Assembly (NCBI RefSeq): GCF_015352455.1
Contig: NZ_JADKPN010000021.1
Coordinates: forward strand, 1-64,000
Direction of reading: 5' to 3'
Origin: Nocardioides islandensis
GTDB lineage: Bacteria > Actinomycetota > Actinomycetes > Propionibacteriales > Nocardioidaceae
DNA: 64,000 bases
The translations under genes were made by a program, and so were the position numbers. Shown here one piece after another: positions 7,539-15,661 of the stretch; position 1 is the stretch's first letter, and each line of letters opens with the position of its first letter. The notes beneath the pieces are model-generated. The model was not told where the DNA came from, made no database searches, and saw nothing but the letters and a program-made list of their open reading frames with translations.

Positions 7539-8629
7539 CTGGTCCGCGCCGCGTCGTCGTCCTGGGCTCGACGGGATCCGTCGGCACCCAGGCCCTCGAC
7601 GTCGTCCGCGCCAACCCCGACCGCTTCCGGGTCGTGGGGCTGACGGCCGGCGGCAGCAACCAGGAGCTCTTCGACGCCCAGGTTGCCGAGTGGCGCCCGG
7701 CGTACTCCGGGCTGGGCGAGGAGGCCTCCGTCGAGGCCGCCGCGATGGACTGTGACGTCGTGCTCAACGCCATCACGGGCGCTGTCGGGCTGCGGCCCAC
7801 GCTGGCGGCGCTGGACGCCGGCACCACGCTGGCGCTGGCCAACAAGGAGTCCCTCATCATCGGCGGGCCGGTCGTGAGCGGCCGCGCCAAGCCGGGGCAG
7901 ATCGTGCCCGTCGACTCCGAGCACTCCGCGCTCGCGCAGTGCCTGCGCGGTGGCACGGCCGACGAGGTACGCCGCCTGGTGCTCACCGCCAGTGGCGGGC
8001 CCTTCCGCGGCCGCACCTTCGACCAGCTCGCCGACGTCACCGTCGAGGACGCCCTCGCGCACCCCACCTGGAGCATGGGCCCGGTCGTGACCATCAACTC
8101 CGCGACCCTGGTCAACAAGGGGCTCGAGGTGATCGAGGCGCACCTGCTCTTCGGCATCCCGTTCGACCGGATCGAGGTCGTGGTGCACCCGACCAGCGTG
8201 GTCCACTCGATGGTCGAGTTCGTGGACGGCTCCACGCTGGTGCAGGCCAGCCCGCCGACGATGCTCATCCCCATCGCGCTCGGGCTCGCCTGGCCTGACC
8301 GGCTCCCCGACACCGCGCCGCCCGTCGACTGGACCAAGCCCGAGACCTGGGAGTTCTTCCCGCTGGACGACGAGGCGTTCCCGTCGGTGGCGCTGGCTCG
8401 CGACGCCGGATCCGCCGGCGGTACGGCGCCCGCCGTCTACAACGCGGCCAACGAGGTCGCGGTCGAGGCGTTCCGCGCCGGCCGCCTGGAGTTCCGCCGG
8501 ATCGTGCCCACGATCGCCGACGTGCTCGCCGCCCACGACGTACGCTCGGAGGTGCAGCTCACCGTCGACGACGTGCTCGCCGCCGACGCCTGGGCGCGTG
8601 CCGAGGCGACCCGCCTCGTCGGAACGTGA
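7535..8629 (+). CDS. dxr: 1-deoxy-D-xylulose-5-phosphate reductoisomerase
   Basis: A 364-residue enzyme converting DXP to 2-C-methyl-D-erythritol 4-phosphate with NADPH, the first committed step of the non-mevalonate isoprenoid pathway. Seen: the dinucleotide-binding GSTGSVG at 11-17, LANKESLIIGG, PVDSEHSALAQCL with metal-binding Asp/Glu, and LTASGGPFRG (fosmidomycin-site loop). Start GTG at 7535 overlaps the upstream stop; earlier in-frame codons lie inside the preceding gene. It overlaps the site-2 protease gene at GTGA and is followed by ispG, the order seen in mycobacteria (Rv2870c-Rv2869c-Rv2868c). Confidence 0.97.
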   Translation: MTGPRRVVVLGSTGSVGTQALDVVRANPDRFRVVGLTAGGSNQELFDAQVAEWRPAYSGLGEEASVEAAAMDCDVVLNAITGAVGLRPTLAALDAGTTLALANKESLIIGGPVVSGRAKPGQIVPVDSEHSALAQCLRGGTADEVRRLVLTASGGPFRGRTFDQLADVTVEDALAHPTWSMGPVVTINSATLVNKGLEVIEAHLLFGIPFDRIEVVVHPTSVVHSMVEFVDGSTLVQASPPTMLIPIALGLAWPDRLPDTAPPVDWTKPETWEFFPLDDEAFPSVALARDAGSAGGTAPAVYNAANEVAVEAFRAGRLEFRRIVPTIADVLAAHDVRSEVQLTVDDVLAADAWARAEATRLVGT

Positions 8630-10011
8630 CTGGAGATCCGTTGAGCGCCGTGTACTACACCCTCGGGGTGGTCGTCTTCGTGGTGGCCATCCTGGTGTCC
8701 ATCGGCCTGCACGAGCTCGGCCACATGATCCCGGCCAAGAAGTTCGGCGGGAAGGTCACGCAGTACTTCATCGGCTTCGGCCCGACCGTCTGGAGCCGCA
8801 CCCGCGGCGAGACCGAGTACGGCATCAAGGCCATCCCGCTCGGCGGCTACGTGAAGATCGTCGGGATGCTGCCGCCGACCGTCGACGCGGTCACCGGGGT
8901 CGCCGACGAGGTGACCTACGACGAGCAGGGCAACCAGGTCGTCAAGGTCCGCAAGTCCAACACCGGGCTGTTCACCCAGCTGATCTCCGACGCCCGCGCG
9001 GCCGAGTGGGAGCACGTCAAGCCGGGCGACGCCGACCGCCTCTTCTACAAGATGCCGTGGTGGAAGAAGGTCGTCGTGATGGCCGGCGGGCCGTCGGTGA
9101 ACATCCTCATCGCCTTCATCATCTTCCTCGGGGTCTTCGCCACCTACGGCAGCCGCTCGCTCGAGCCCGACGCCGGGCGCCCGGTGATCGACACCGTGTC
9201 GGCGTGCGTGATCCCGTACGTCGAGGAGGGCCGCGCCTGCACGAAGGACGACCCGCCGACGCCGGCCGTCGAGGCGGGGCTGCGGCCCGGTGACGTCATC
9301 ACCAGCTTCAACGGCACCGAGATCACCAGCTGGGAGCAGTTCCGTGCGCTGATCCGCGGCAACGAGAGCGGCAAGGCCGTCATCGGCTACGAGCGCGACG
9401 GCCAGGCCCTCGTCGGCCGGACCAGCACGACGGTCCAGGCGCGGCCCACGTCCGAGAAGGACTTCTCGCTGACCCAGGTGGGCTTCCTCGGGGTCACTCC
9501 GGTCGCGCACGTCGCGATCACCCGCGGCGGCCCGATCTACACGCTGCAGCAGATGGGCACGATGGCCAAGGACACCTTCGAGGCCCTCGGCAAGCTGCCG
9601 GTGAAGGTCTGGGGCGTGGCCCGCGCGATCGTCGGGCTCCAGGAGCGTTCGCCCGACAGCCCCGTCAGCATCGTCGGCGGCGGCCGGATCGCGGGCGAGA
9701 CCGCCGCGCACCAGGACTTCCCGATCGCCGAGAAGCTCGTCTTCCTGCTGATGCTGGTCGCCGGTTTCAACTTCTTCATCGGGATGTTCAACTTCGTGCC
9801 GCTGCTGCCCCTCGACGGCGGCCACATCGCCGGCGCGCTGTGGGAGGCCCTCCGCCGGGCCGCCGCCAAGCTGCGCGGTCGCCCCGACCCCGGGTACGTC
9901 GACGTGGCCAAGCTGTTGCCGATCGCCTACGTCGTGGCGGTCGCGATGCTGATCATGGGCGTCGTGCTGATCGTCGGCGACCTCGTCGTACCGCTGCACA
10001 TCGAGTCGTGA
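8626..10011 (+). CDS. Site-2 protease (M50, RseP/Rip1-like) with PDZ domain
   Basis: A 461-residue membrane zinc protease of regulated intramembrane proteolysis, which in relatives cleaves anti-sigma factors (Rip1 of M. tuberculosis). The first membrane segment carries the zinc motif HELGH at residues 29-33. A PDZ domain around AVEAGLRPGDVITSFNGTEI (about 220-280) follows, and the last third holds PLLPLDGGH, which supplies the third zinc ligand, and C-terminal membrane helices. GTG at 8626 overlaps the dxr stop; a TTG at 8641 is an alternative. The position between dxr and ispG is conserved in actinobacteria. Which substrate it cleaves here is unknown. Confidence 0.95.
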   Translation: MTGDPLSAVYYTLGVVVFVVAILVSIGLHELGHMIPAKKFGGKVTQYFIGFGPTVWSRTRGETEYGIKAIPLGGYVKIVGMLPPTVDAVTGVADEVTYDEQGNQVVKVRKSNTGLFTQLISDARAAEWEHVKPGDADRLFYKMPWWKKVVVMAGGPSVNILIAFIIFLGVFATYGSRSLEPDAGRPVIDTVSACVIPYVEEGRACTKDDPPTPAVEAGLRPGDVITSFNGTEITSWEQFRALIRGNESGKAVIGYERDGQALVGRTSTTVQARPTSEKDFSLTQVGFLGVTPVAHVAITRGGPIYTLQQMGTMAKDTFEALGKLPVKVWGVARAIVGLQERSPDSPVSIVGGGRIAGETAAHQDFPIAEKLVFLLMLVAGFNFFIGMFNFVPLLPLDGGHIAGALWEALRRAAAKLRGRPDPGYVDVAKLLPIAYVVAVAMLIMGVVLIVGDLVVPLHIES

Positions 10012-10030
10012 GCGACGCCCGGCTGGTGGC

Positions 10031-10102
10031 GAGTAACGCACCCGTAGCGGGTCTTCTGCCCGCATACATGGGGGTAGAAGTGCTGCTGCGGGTGCGTTAC
10101 TC
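10031..10102. repeat. 72-bp near-perfect hairpin element
   Basis: The 18-base left arm (10031-10048, GAGTAACGCACCCGTAGC) and right arm (10085-10102) are complementary with one mismatch. The inner 36 bases are also mostly self-complementary (GTCTTCTGCCC against GGGGGTAGAAG), so the whole element folds into one long hairpin. It lies between the site-2 protease and ispG and has no open frame of note. It could be a REP/MITE-type repeat or an attenuating terminator between the genes. Confidence 0.7.
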
Positions 10103-10143
10103 GCCCATGGGCTCCGGAATCGGCGCGGCCGACGGGGCCTCGG

Positions 10144-10149
10144 TACGCT
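10144..10149 (+). promoter_or_regulatory. Leaderless -10 box of ispG
   Basis: TACGCT, seven bases, then GTG at 10157 with no Shine-Dalgarno. This would let ispG be transcribed independently of dxr, downstream of the hairpin at 10031-10102. Confidence 0.45.
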
Positions 10150-10156
10150 CGAACCC

Positions 10157-11308
10157 GTGACCGCCATCAGCCTCGGCATGCCCGAAGCGCCCCCGCCCGT
10201 GCTGGCCCCGCGCCGCAGGACGCGCCAGATCCAGGTGGGCAAGGTCGGCGTCGGCAGCGACCACCCGATCTCGGTGCAGTCGATGACCACCACGCTCACC
10301 AGCGACGTCAACGCCACGCTCCAGCAGATCGCCGAGCTGACCGCGACCGGATGCGACATCGTCCGAGTCGCCTGCCCGAGCCAGGACGACGCCGACGCGC
10401 TGCCCGAGATCGCCCAGCACTCGCAGATCCCGGTGATCGCGGACATCCACTTCCAGCCCAAGTACGTCTTCGCCGCCATCGAGGCGGGCTGCGCGGCGGT
10501 CCGCGTGAACCCCGGCAACATCCGCAAGTTCGACGACCAGGTCAAGGAGATCGCGGCCGCCGCCAAGGACCACGGCACCTCGATCCGGATCGGCGTGAAC
10601 GCCGGCTCGCTCGACAAGCGGATCCTGGACAAGTACGGCAAGGCGACCCCCGAGGCGCTCGTGGAGAGCGCGGTCTGGGAGGCCGGCCTCTTCGAGGAGC
10701 ACGACTTCCACGACTTCAAGATCTCGGTCAAGCACAACGACCCCGTCGTGATGGTGCGCGCCTACGAGCTGCTCGCCGAGGCGGGTGACTGGCCGCTGCA
10801 CCTCGGCGTGACCGAGGCCGGCCCGGCGTTCCAGGGGACCATCAAGTCGTCGGTCGCCTTCGGCGCCCTGCTGAGCAAGGGGATCGGCGACACCATCCGC
10901 GTCTCCCTGTCCGCGCCCCCGGTCGAGGAGGTGAAGGTCGGTCTCCAGATCCTGGAGTCGCTGAACCTGAAGCCGCGACGCCTCGAGATCGTCTCCTGCC
11001 CGTCCTGCGGGCGCGCGCAGGTCGACGTCTACAAGCTGGCCGAGGAGGTCACCGCCGGGCTGGACGGTCTCGAGGTGCCGCTGCGCGTCGCGGTGATGGG
11101 CTGCGTCGTGAACGGTCCTGGCGAGGCCCGCGAGGCCGACCTCGGCGTCGCCTCCGGCAACGGGAAGGGCCAGATCTTCGTCAAGGGCGAGGTCATCAAG
11201 ACCGTCCCCGAGTCGCAGATCGTGGAGACCCTCATCGAGGAGGCCATGCGCATCGCCGAGGGGATGGAGCCGGTCGAGGGATCCACCGCCAGCGTCTCGG
11301 TCTCCTGA
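10157..11308 (+). CDS. ispG: (E)-4-hydroxy-3-methylbut-2-enyl-diphosphate synthase
   Basis: A 383-residue [4Fe-4S] enzyme (GcpE) that converts MEcPP to HMBPP in the non-mevalonate isoprenoid pathway, the same pathway as dxr upstream. The N-terminal TIM barrel is recognised by VGSDHPISVQSMTTTLTSDV and the DIHFQPKYV segment. The C-terminal cluster domain has Cys residues in VSCPSCGRAQVD and GCVVNGPGEA, the canonical CxxC plus CxxxxGPGE arrangement. Length is normal for the bacterial two-domain form. Upstream sequence suggests a leaderless start at this GTG. Confidence 0.98.
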   Translation: MTAISLGMPEAPPPVLAPRRRTRQIQVGKVGVGSDHPISVQSMTTTLTSDVNATLQQIAELTATGCDIVRVACPSQDDADALPEIAQHSQIPVIADIHFQPKYVFAAIEAGCAAVRVNPGNIRKFDDQVKEIAAAAKDHGTSIRIGVNAGSLDKRILDKYGKATPEALVESAVWEAGLFEEHDFHDFKISVKHNDPVVMVRAYELLAEAGDWPLHLGVTEAGPAFQGTIKSSVAFGALLSKGIGDTIRVSLSAPPVEEVKVGLQILESLNLKPRRLEIVSCPSCGRAQVDVYKLAEEVTAGLDGLEVPLRVAVMGCVVNGPGEAREADLGVASGNGKGQIFVKGEVIKTVPESQIVETLIEEAMRIAEGMEPVEGSTASVSVS

Positions 11309-11371
11309 TCGGTCACCGGGTCTCGTGACAGGCGCTGGCGCGCCTTCCTCGACCAGCGGAAGGTTCGGGCC
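11309..11371. repeat. Dispersed GGTCTCG...TCGACC-type repeat remnant
   Basis: The gap between ispG and the oxidase contains GGTCACCGGGTCTCGTGACA and CGCGCCTTCCTCGACCAGCG. The first shares GTCACCGGGTCTCG with the element near 5500, and the second resembles the CTCGACCAGC ends there and near 16665. It is probably a decayed copy of the same non-coding family. A GGAAGG ribosome site for the next gene is at its end. Confidence 0.4.
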
Positions 11372-12487
11372 GTGACGAAGGTGATCGTGCTCGGCCTCGG
11401 TGGCATGGGCAGCGCGGCGGCGGCCCACCTGGCCGCCCGCGGCGCGGAGGTCGTCGCGGTCGAGCAGTTCGAGCCCGGGCACGACCGCGGCTCCAGCCAC
11501 GGCGAGTCGCGGATCATCCGGCAGGCGTACTTCGAGGACCCGGCGTACGTGCCCCTCGTGCTGCGCTCGTATGAGCTGTGGGAGGACCTCGAGCGCGAGG
11601 ACCCCGGCCTCTTCCTGCTGACCGGCGGGCTGTTCCTCGGGCGGCCCGAGACCGACGCCGTGTCCGGGTCGCTGGCGAGCGCGCGGGAGCACGGCCTTCC
11701 GCACCAGGTGCTCGACGCCGGCGAGATCCGCCGCCGGTTCCCGGCCTTCGCCCCGCGCGACGACGAGGTCGGCGTGTACGAGGAGCGCAGCGGGTTCGTG
11801 CGCCCCGAGCGCGCGGTGCTCGCCCACTGGCGCCGCGCCCGGGCGGCGGGCGCCGAGCTCGTCACCGCGCGAGCCCTCTCCTGGACCGCGGGCGACGACG
11901 GCGTCCGTGTCGAGACGTCGGCCGGCACGGTCGAGGGCGACCGGCTGGTCGTCACGCCGGGCGCCTGGGCGCCCACGATGCTGGCCGACCTCGGGCTGCC
12001 GCTGGTCGTCAGCCGGCAGGCGGTGTTCTGGTTCCGGCCGACCGATCCCGCGGCGTACGCCCTGGGCGCGCAGCCCGTGTTCGTCTGGGAGCGCCCGGGC
12101 CTGAGCCCCTACGGCTTCCCCTGCCTCGACGAGGACGGTGGCGTGAAGATCGGCCTGCACCACCGGGGCGCCGTGACGGATCCCGACGAGGTCGACCGGG
12201 TCGTCACCGCCGCCGACGTGGCCGAGGTCGCCGACCTGGTGCGGCCGCTGCTTCCGACGCTGCCCGGCACGTACCTGCGGGCGATCACCTGCCTGTACAC
12301 CACGACACCCGACCACGACTTCGTCATCGGGCTGCACCCGCACCATCGCAACGTGGCCATCGCCTGCGGCTTCTCCGGGCACGGGTTCAAGTTCGTGCCC
12401 GTGGTCGGTGAGGTGCTGGCGGACCTGGCGCTGGACGGTACGACGGCGCGGCCGATCGGGCTGTTCGACCTGACGCGCTTCGGCTGA
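11372..12487 (+). CDS. FAD-dependent N-methyl amino acid oxidase (SolA/monomeric sarcosine oxidase family)
   Basis: A 371-residue flavoenzyme of the MSOX/MTOX family, which oxidises N-methylated amino acids to the amine, formaldehyde and peroxide. The Rossmann motif VIVLGLGGMGSAAAAHLAAR is at residues 4-23, followed by HGESRIIRQAYFEDPAYVPL. Cys307 in AITCLYTTTPDHDF matches the cysteine that binds FAD covalently in this family. The start is GTG with a GGAAGG site. It belongs to a three-gene accessory insertion after ispG. Substrate (sarcosine, N-methyltryptophan or other) cannot be told from sequence. Confidence 0.9.
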   Translation: MTKVIVLGLGGMGSAAAAHLAARGAEVVAVEQFEPGHDRGSSHGESRIIRQAYFEDPAYVPLVLRSYELWEDLEREDPGLFLLTGGLFLGRPETDAVSGSLASAREHGLPHQVLDAGEIRRRFPAFAPRDDEVGVYEERSGFVRPERAVLAHWRRARAAGAELVTARALSWTAGDDGVRVETSAGTVEGDRLVVTPGAWAPTMLADLGLPLVVSRQAVFWFRPTDPAAYALGAQPVFVWERPGLSPYGFPCLDEDGGVKIGLHHRGAVTDPDEVDRVVTAADVAEVADLVRPLLPTLPGTYLRAITCLYTTTPDHDFVIGLHPHHRNVAIACGFSGHGFKFVPVVGEVLADLALDGTTARPIGLFDLTRFG

Positions 12488-12493
12488 GCCCGC

Positions 12494-13951
12494 TCAGCCG
12501 GTCCGGGTCTCGGTGGAGATGTCCCGGGGCATGACGAGCACCGTCAGCACGACCAGCACCGCGACCACGGACGACGCCAGGAAGACGTCGTGGATGGCCG
12601 GCGACAGCACACCGGCCGGCAGGTGCTCGAGGTCCTCGTGGGCGCCGCCGACGCGCGAGGTCACGGCGGCGTTGGCGATGGCGCCGAACACCGCGACGCC
12701 GACCGCGCTGCCCAGCGACCGGGCGAACAGGTTCGTGGCCGTCACGACGCCCCGCGTCTGCCAGTCGGCCGACTGCTGGGCCGCGATGAGGGCGGGGGAG
12801 GCGATGAAGCCCATCCCGAGCCCGATCACCCAGCAGCCGAAGGCGATCCGCCACACCGAGCTGCCCGGGTCGACGCCCAGCAGGACCGCCGAGCCGGCGA
12901 TCGCGAACAGCGTCCCGAACAGCGCGCAGGCCCGGAACCCGGCACGCAGGTAGATCCGGCCCGAGAGCGAGGCGGCGATCGGCCAGCCCAACGTGAGCGC
13001 GGCGACCGCGAAGCCGGCGATGACGGCGCCGTGACCGAGCACGCTCTGGGCGTACAGGGGGACGTACGACGTGAGGCCGATGAGGATGACGCCCACGCAG
13101 AGCGACGTGGCGTTGGCGCCGTTGAGCGTCCGCTCCTTGAAGACCCACAGGGGGAGGATCGGCTCGGCCGCGCGCGACTCGACGACGCCGAACGCGACCA
13201 ACAAGGCCACCGCACCCGCGAGCACGGCGACGCTGGTGGCCGAGCCCCAGTCCCAGGCCACACCACCCTCGAGCAGGCCGAGGATCAGCAGCGAGGCGCC
13301 GAGGGCCAGCAGTACCGCGCCCGCGTAGTCGATGCGGTGCCGCTTGCGCTCCACCTGCTCGTGGAAGCTGCGCTGCAGCACCCACATGGCGGCGATCGCG
13401 ATCGGGATGTTGACGAAGAAGATCCAGCGCCAGGAGATGTAGTCGGAGAAGACCCCGCCGAGCGTGGGGCCGATCACCGACGAGGCGGCCCAGACGCCGG
13501 CGACGTACCCGGTGACCTTCGCGCGCTCGGCGACCGAGTAGACGTCGCCGATGATGGTCTGTCCCATCGGCAGCACGGCTCCGGCGCCGAGGCCCTGCAG
13601 GGCACGGAACACGATGAGCGACGTCATCGACCACGCGAACCCGCACAGCACCGAAGCCGCCAGGAAGATGGAGATGCCGAGCAGCATCATCGGCTTGCGG
13701 CCGACGAGGTCGGCGAACTTGCCGTACAGCGGCACCGTCACGGCCTGCGCCAGCAGGTAGACCGAGAACAGCCACGGGAACTGGGAGAAGCCGCCGAGGT
13801 CCCGCACGACCGACGGCACCGCGGTCGCCAGGATGGTGGAGTCGATGGCGACCAGCCCGGTCGCCAGCATCACCGACAGCAGGATCGGGCCGCGCTCGCT
13901 GCGCAGTCCGATGGAGGCCCGGTCGATCCGGGCACCGACGTCCTGGCTCAT
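12494..13951 (-). CDS. MFS transporter, DHA2 (EmrB/QacA) family, 14 TM
   Basis: A 485-residue integral membrane exporter. The motif-A loop VPLYGKFADLVGRKPMMLLG lies between helices 2 and 3. It also has the AIDSTILATAVPSVVRDL segment of helix 1 (motif D1 of the DHA2 family) and MGQTIIGDVYSVAERAKV. Hydrophobic segments fit 14 helices. These pumps use the proton gradient to export drugs or metabolites. The start ATG at 13951 (MSQDVGARID) is chosen because upstream codons of the open frame run through an unrelated gene. It is convergent with the amine oxidase gene, leaving only 6 bases between stops. Confidence 0.93.
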   Translation of the reverse strand: MSQDVGARIDRASIGLRSERGPILLSVMLATGLVAIDSTILATAVPSVVRDLGGFSQFPWLFSVYLLAQAVTVPLYGKFADLVGRKPMMLLGISIFLAASVLCGFAWSMTSLIVFRALQGLGAGAVLPMGQTIIGDVYSVAERAKVTGYVAGVWAASSVIGPTLGGVFSDYISWRWIFFVNIPIAIAAMWVLQRSFHEQVERKRHRIDYAGAVLLALGASLLILGLLEGGVAWDWGSATSVAVLAGAVALLVAFGVVESRAAEPILPLWVFKERTLNGANATSLCVGVILIGLTSYVPLYAQSVLGHGAVIAGFAVAALTLGWPIAASLSGRIYLRAGFRACALFGTLFAIAGSAVLLGVDPGSSVWRIAFGCWVIGLGMGFIASPALIAAQQSADWQTRGVVTATNLFARSLGSAVGVAVFGAIANAAVTSRVGGAHEDLEHLPAGVLSPAIHDVFLASSVVAVLVVLTVLVMPRDISTETRTG

Positions 13952-13995
13952 GTCCGGCCCTAACCGAGGGTCGTCTCCGCTTGTTCCCGGCCGTC

Positions 13996-15618
13996 TCACA
14001 GGGCGTCGAGCACCCCGCGGAGGAAGACGCCCTCGCGCGTGTCGTCGTAGGTGAAGTCGGACTGGTACGACGCGTTGTCGAAGCGCCTCTCGGTCCGCGG
14101 CACGTCCGGCCGGCACAGCACGAGGTCGAGGCGGTGCCCGACGACCGAGGAGATGAGGTACTCGTTGCTGGCGGTGTAGGACTCCGAGCCCACCAGCACG
14201 ACGTGCTTGGGACCGCCGGCCAGCGCGATCTGGAACATCCCGCTGCCCGCGAACCCCGCGACCACCTCGGCCTCGCGCACCAGCCGCACCTGCTCGGGCA
14301 GCGGGTGGTCCTCGGGGTAGACGACGGTGAAGCCGTGGCCGGCGAACAGGTCCTCGACCTCGGAGGCGTTGTGGCAGGTGCGCTTGCCGGGCCGGCGTGA
14401 GCAGAAGACCCGCAGCGGCCCGGGTAGGCCGGGGGCGGCCCGGTCGGCGAGTCCGCTGCCGACCACGGCGTACGTCGTCGCGATCGATGGGTGCACGTAC
14501 GCCGGCATGCCGAACATCGGCGAGGTGCACAGCAACGTGCCGACCCGGGTGGGCTCGTGCCTCACCTCGACGCGGTCGCGCGGCACGCCGCCGGCCTCCA
14601 GCAGCGCGAGCTCCCACTCGGCGAGCGGCTCCCCGGGCTTGGCGAAGACGAGGGCGCGCAGTTCCGGATGGCGTTCGAGCGCCGGCCGCCACCCCCAGAG
14701 GTGGCCGAGCTGGTCGGTGAGGGCGTGGCCGAAGTGGCCGCGGACGTAGGAGTCCAGCAGGAAGTACGCGCCGTCCAGCTGCGCCGTGGCCGGCTCGGGC
14801 TCGCGGACGAAGCGCGGCGCCCACTCGGCGAAGGCGACGTTGCGCAGCCGGCGCTTGAACGGGTGCCGGTAGCTCTCGGGAAGCACGAACCCTCCGTGCT
14901 GCGCACCGGCGTACGCCGCCTGGCGACCGAGGCAGGTGACGTCGTCGTACTCGCGCAGCGACATCGGCGGCGCGTCGATCTCCGTGGGCAGCCGTACCTC
15001 GCCGCTGGACCGCACGACGGCGCGGGACGCGAAGCGGACGCCGGGGAGCGTGGCCAGCACCCGGGCGTCGGCCCGGCCGGAGAGGAACGCATCGGCCTCG
15101 AGCTCGGGCACCTTGGCCAGCGTGGCCACCTCGTTGGTGGCGCGCAGCCAGCCGTCCTCGACGCGCAGGTCGCGGGCCGACGCGGCGAGGGCGGCCAGGT
15201 CGCGCTCGGGGTTGTCGCGAGGGTCGCGACCCGGCGCCGGTGCCTCGACACCGGCCGCCTGGGCCGCCAGCACCTCGCGCACCGAGCGTTCCAGGGGCTT
15301 CGGCCGGCCCGGCAGCCGGACGGCGACGGCGCCCCCACGGCGTACATGGTGCAGGTGCACGGGCCACCGGTGCGCCGCTCCCTTGCCGCCGGCGACGTCG
15401 AGCACCAGGTCCCACGGCCGGCCGGCGGCGAGGGCGAGGTGGACCGCGTCCATGCCGTCCTCGAGGTCGAGGGGCACGACCACGGCCCCCGGCAGGGCGC
15501 GCTCGAGGCGGTCGGTCAGCGCCGCGCGCGGACCCCGTGTCACGACCGCCAGACGGGGCTCCGGGACGTCGGCGAGGGAGGTGCGAGCGACCTCGACGGC
15601 CCTCATGACGACCTGCAC
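13996..15618 (-). CDS. Glycosyltransferase family 61 (DUF563) protein
   Basis: A 540-residue protein. Its C-terminal ~290 residues match GT61/DUF563 transferases: GHFGHALTDQLGHLWGWRPA, RVFCSRRPGKRTCHNASEVE, FTVVYPEDHPLPEQVRLVRE and the acceptor-side FAGSGMFQIALAGG. The N-terminal ~200 residues contain a Rossmann-like stretch (LVLDVAGGKGAAHRWPVHLH, then RRGGAVAVRLPGRPK) of uncertain role, perhaps a degenerate second domain. It probably adds a sugar to a cell-surface polymer. Start: the GTG at 15618 is preferred over the ATG at 15606 because TAGGCT lies exactly 7 bases before it. The gene is divergent from the GNAT gene at 15662. Confidence 0.85.
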   Translation of the reverse strand: MQVVMRAVEVARTSLADVPEPRLAVVTRGPRAALTDRLERALPGAVVVPLDLEDGMDAVHLALAAGRPWDLVLDVAGGKGAAHRWPVHLHHVRRGGAVAVRLPGRPKPLERSVREVLAAQAAGVEAPAPGRDPRDNPERDLAALAASARDLRVEDGWLRATNEVATLAKVPELEADAFLSGRADARVLATLPGVRFASRAVVRSSGEVRLPTEIDAPPMSLREYDDVTCLGRQAAYAGAQHGGFVLPESYRHPFKRRLRNVAFAEWAPRFVREPEPATAQLDGAYFLLDSYVRGHFGHALTDQLGHLWGWRPALERHPELRALVFAKPGEPLAEWELALLEAGGVPRDRVEVRHEPTRVGTLLCTSPMFGMPAYVHPSIATTYAVVGSGLADRAAPGLPGPLRVFCSRRPGKRTCHNASEVEDLFAGHGFTVVYPEDHPLPEQVRLVREAEVVAGFAGSGMFQIALAGGPKHVVLVGSESYTASNEYLISSVVGHRLDLVLCRPDVPRTERRFDNASYQSDFTYDDTREGVFLRGVLDAL

Positions 15619-15625
15619 GGAGGTC

Positions 15626-15631
15626 AGCCTA
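15626..15631 (-). promoter_or_regulatory. Leaderless -10 box of the GT61 gene
   Basis: Minus strand TAGGCT, seven bases (GACCTCC), GTG at 15618. This spacing decides the start of the GT61 gene. It is paired back to back with the box at 15650-15655. Confidence 0.5.
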
Positions 15632-15649
15632 GGCAGGGCTCTCGCGGCG

Positions 15650-15655
15650 TAGGCT
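15650..15655 (+). promoter_or_regulatory. Leaderless -10 box of the DUF4081-GNAT gene
   Basis: TAGGCT, six bases (CTCGCC), GTG at 15662. It is identical in sequence to the divergent box at 15626-15631, with only 18 bases between them. Confidence 0.5.
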
Positions 15656-15661
15656 CTCGCC

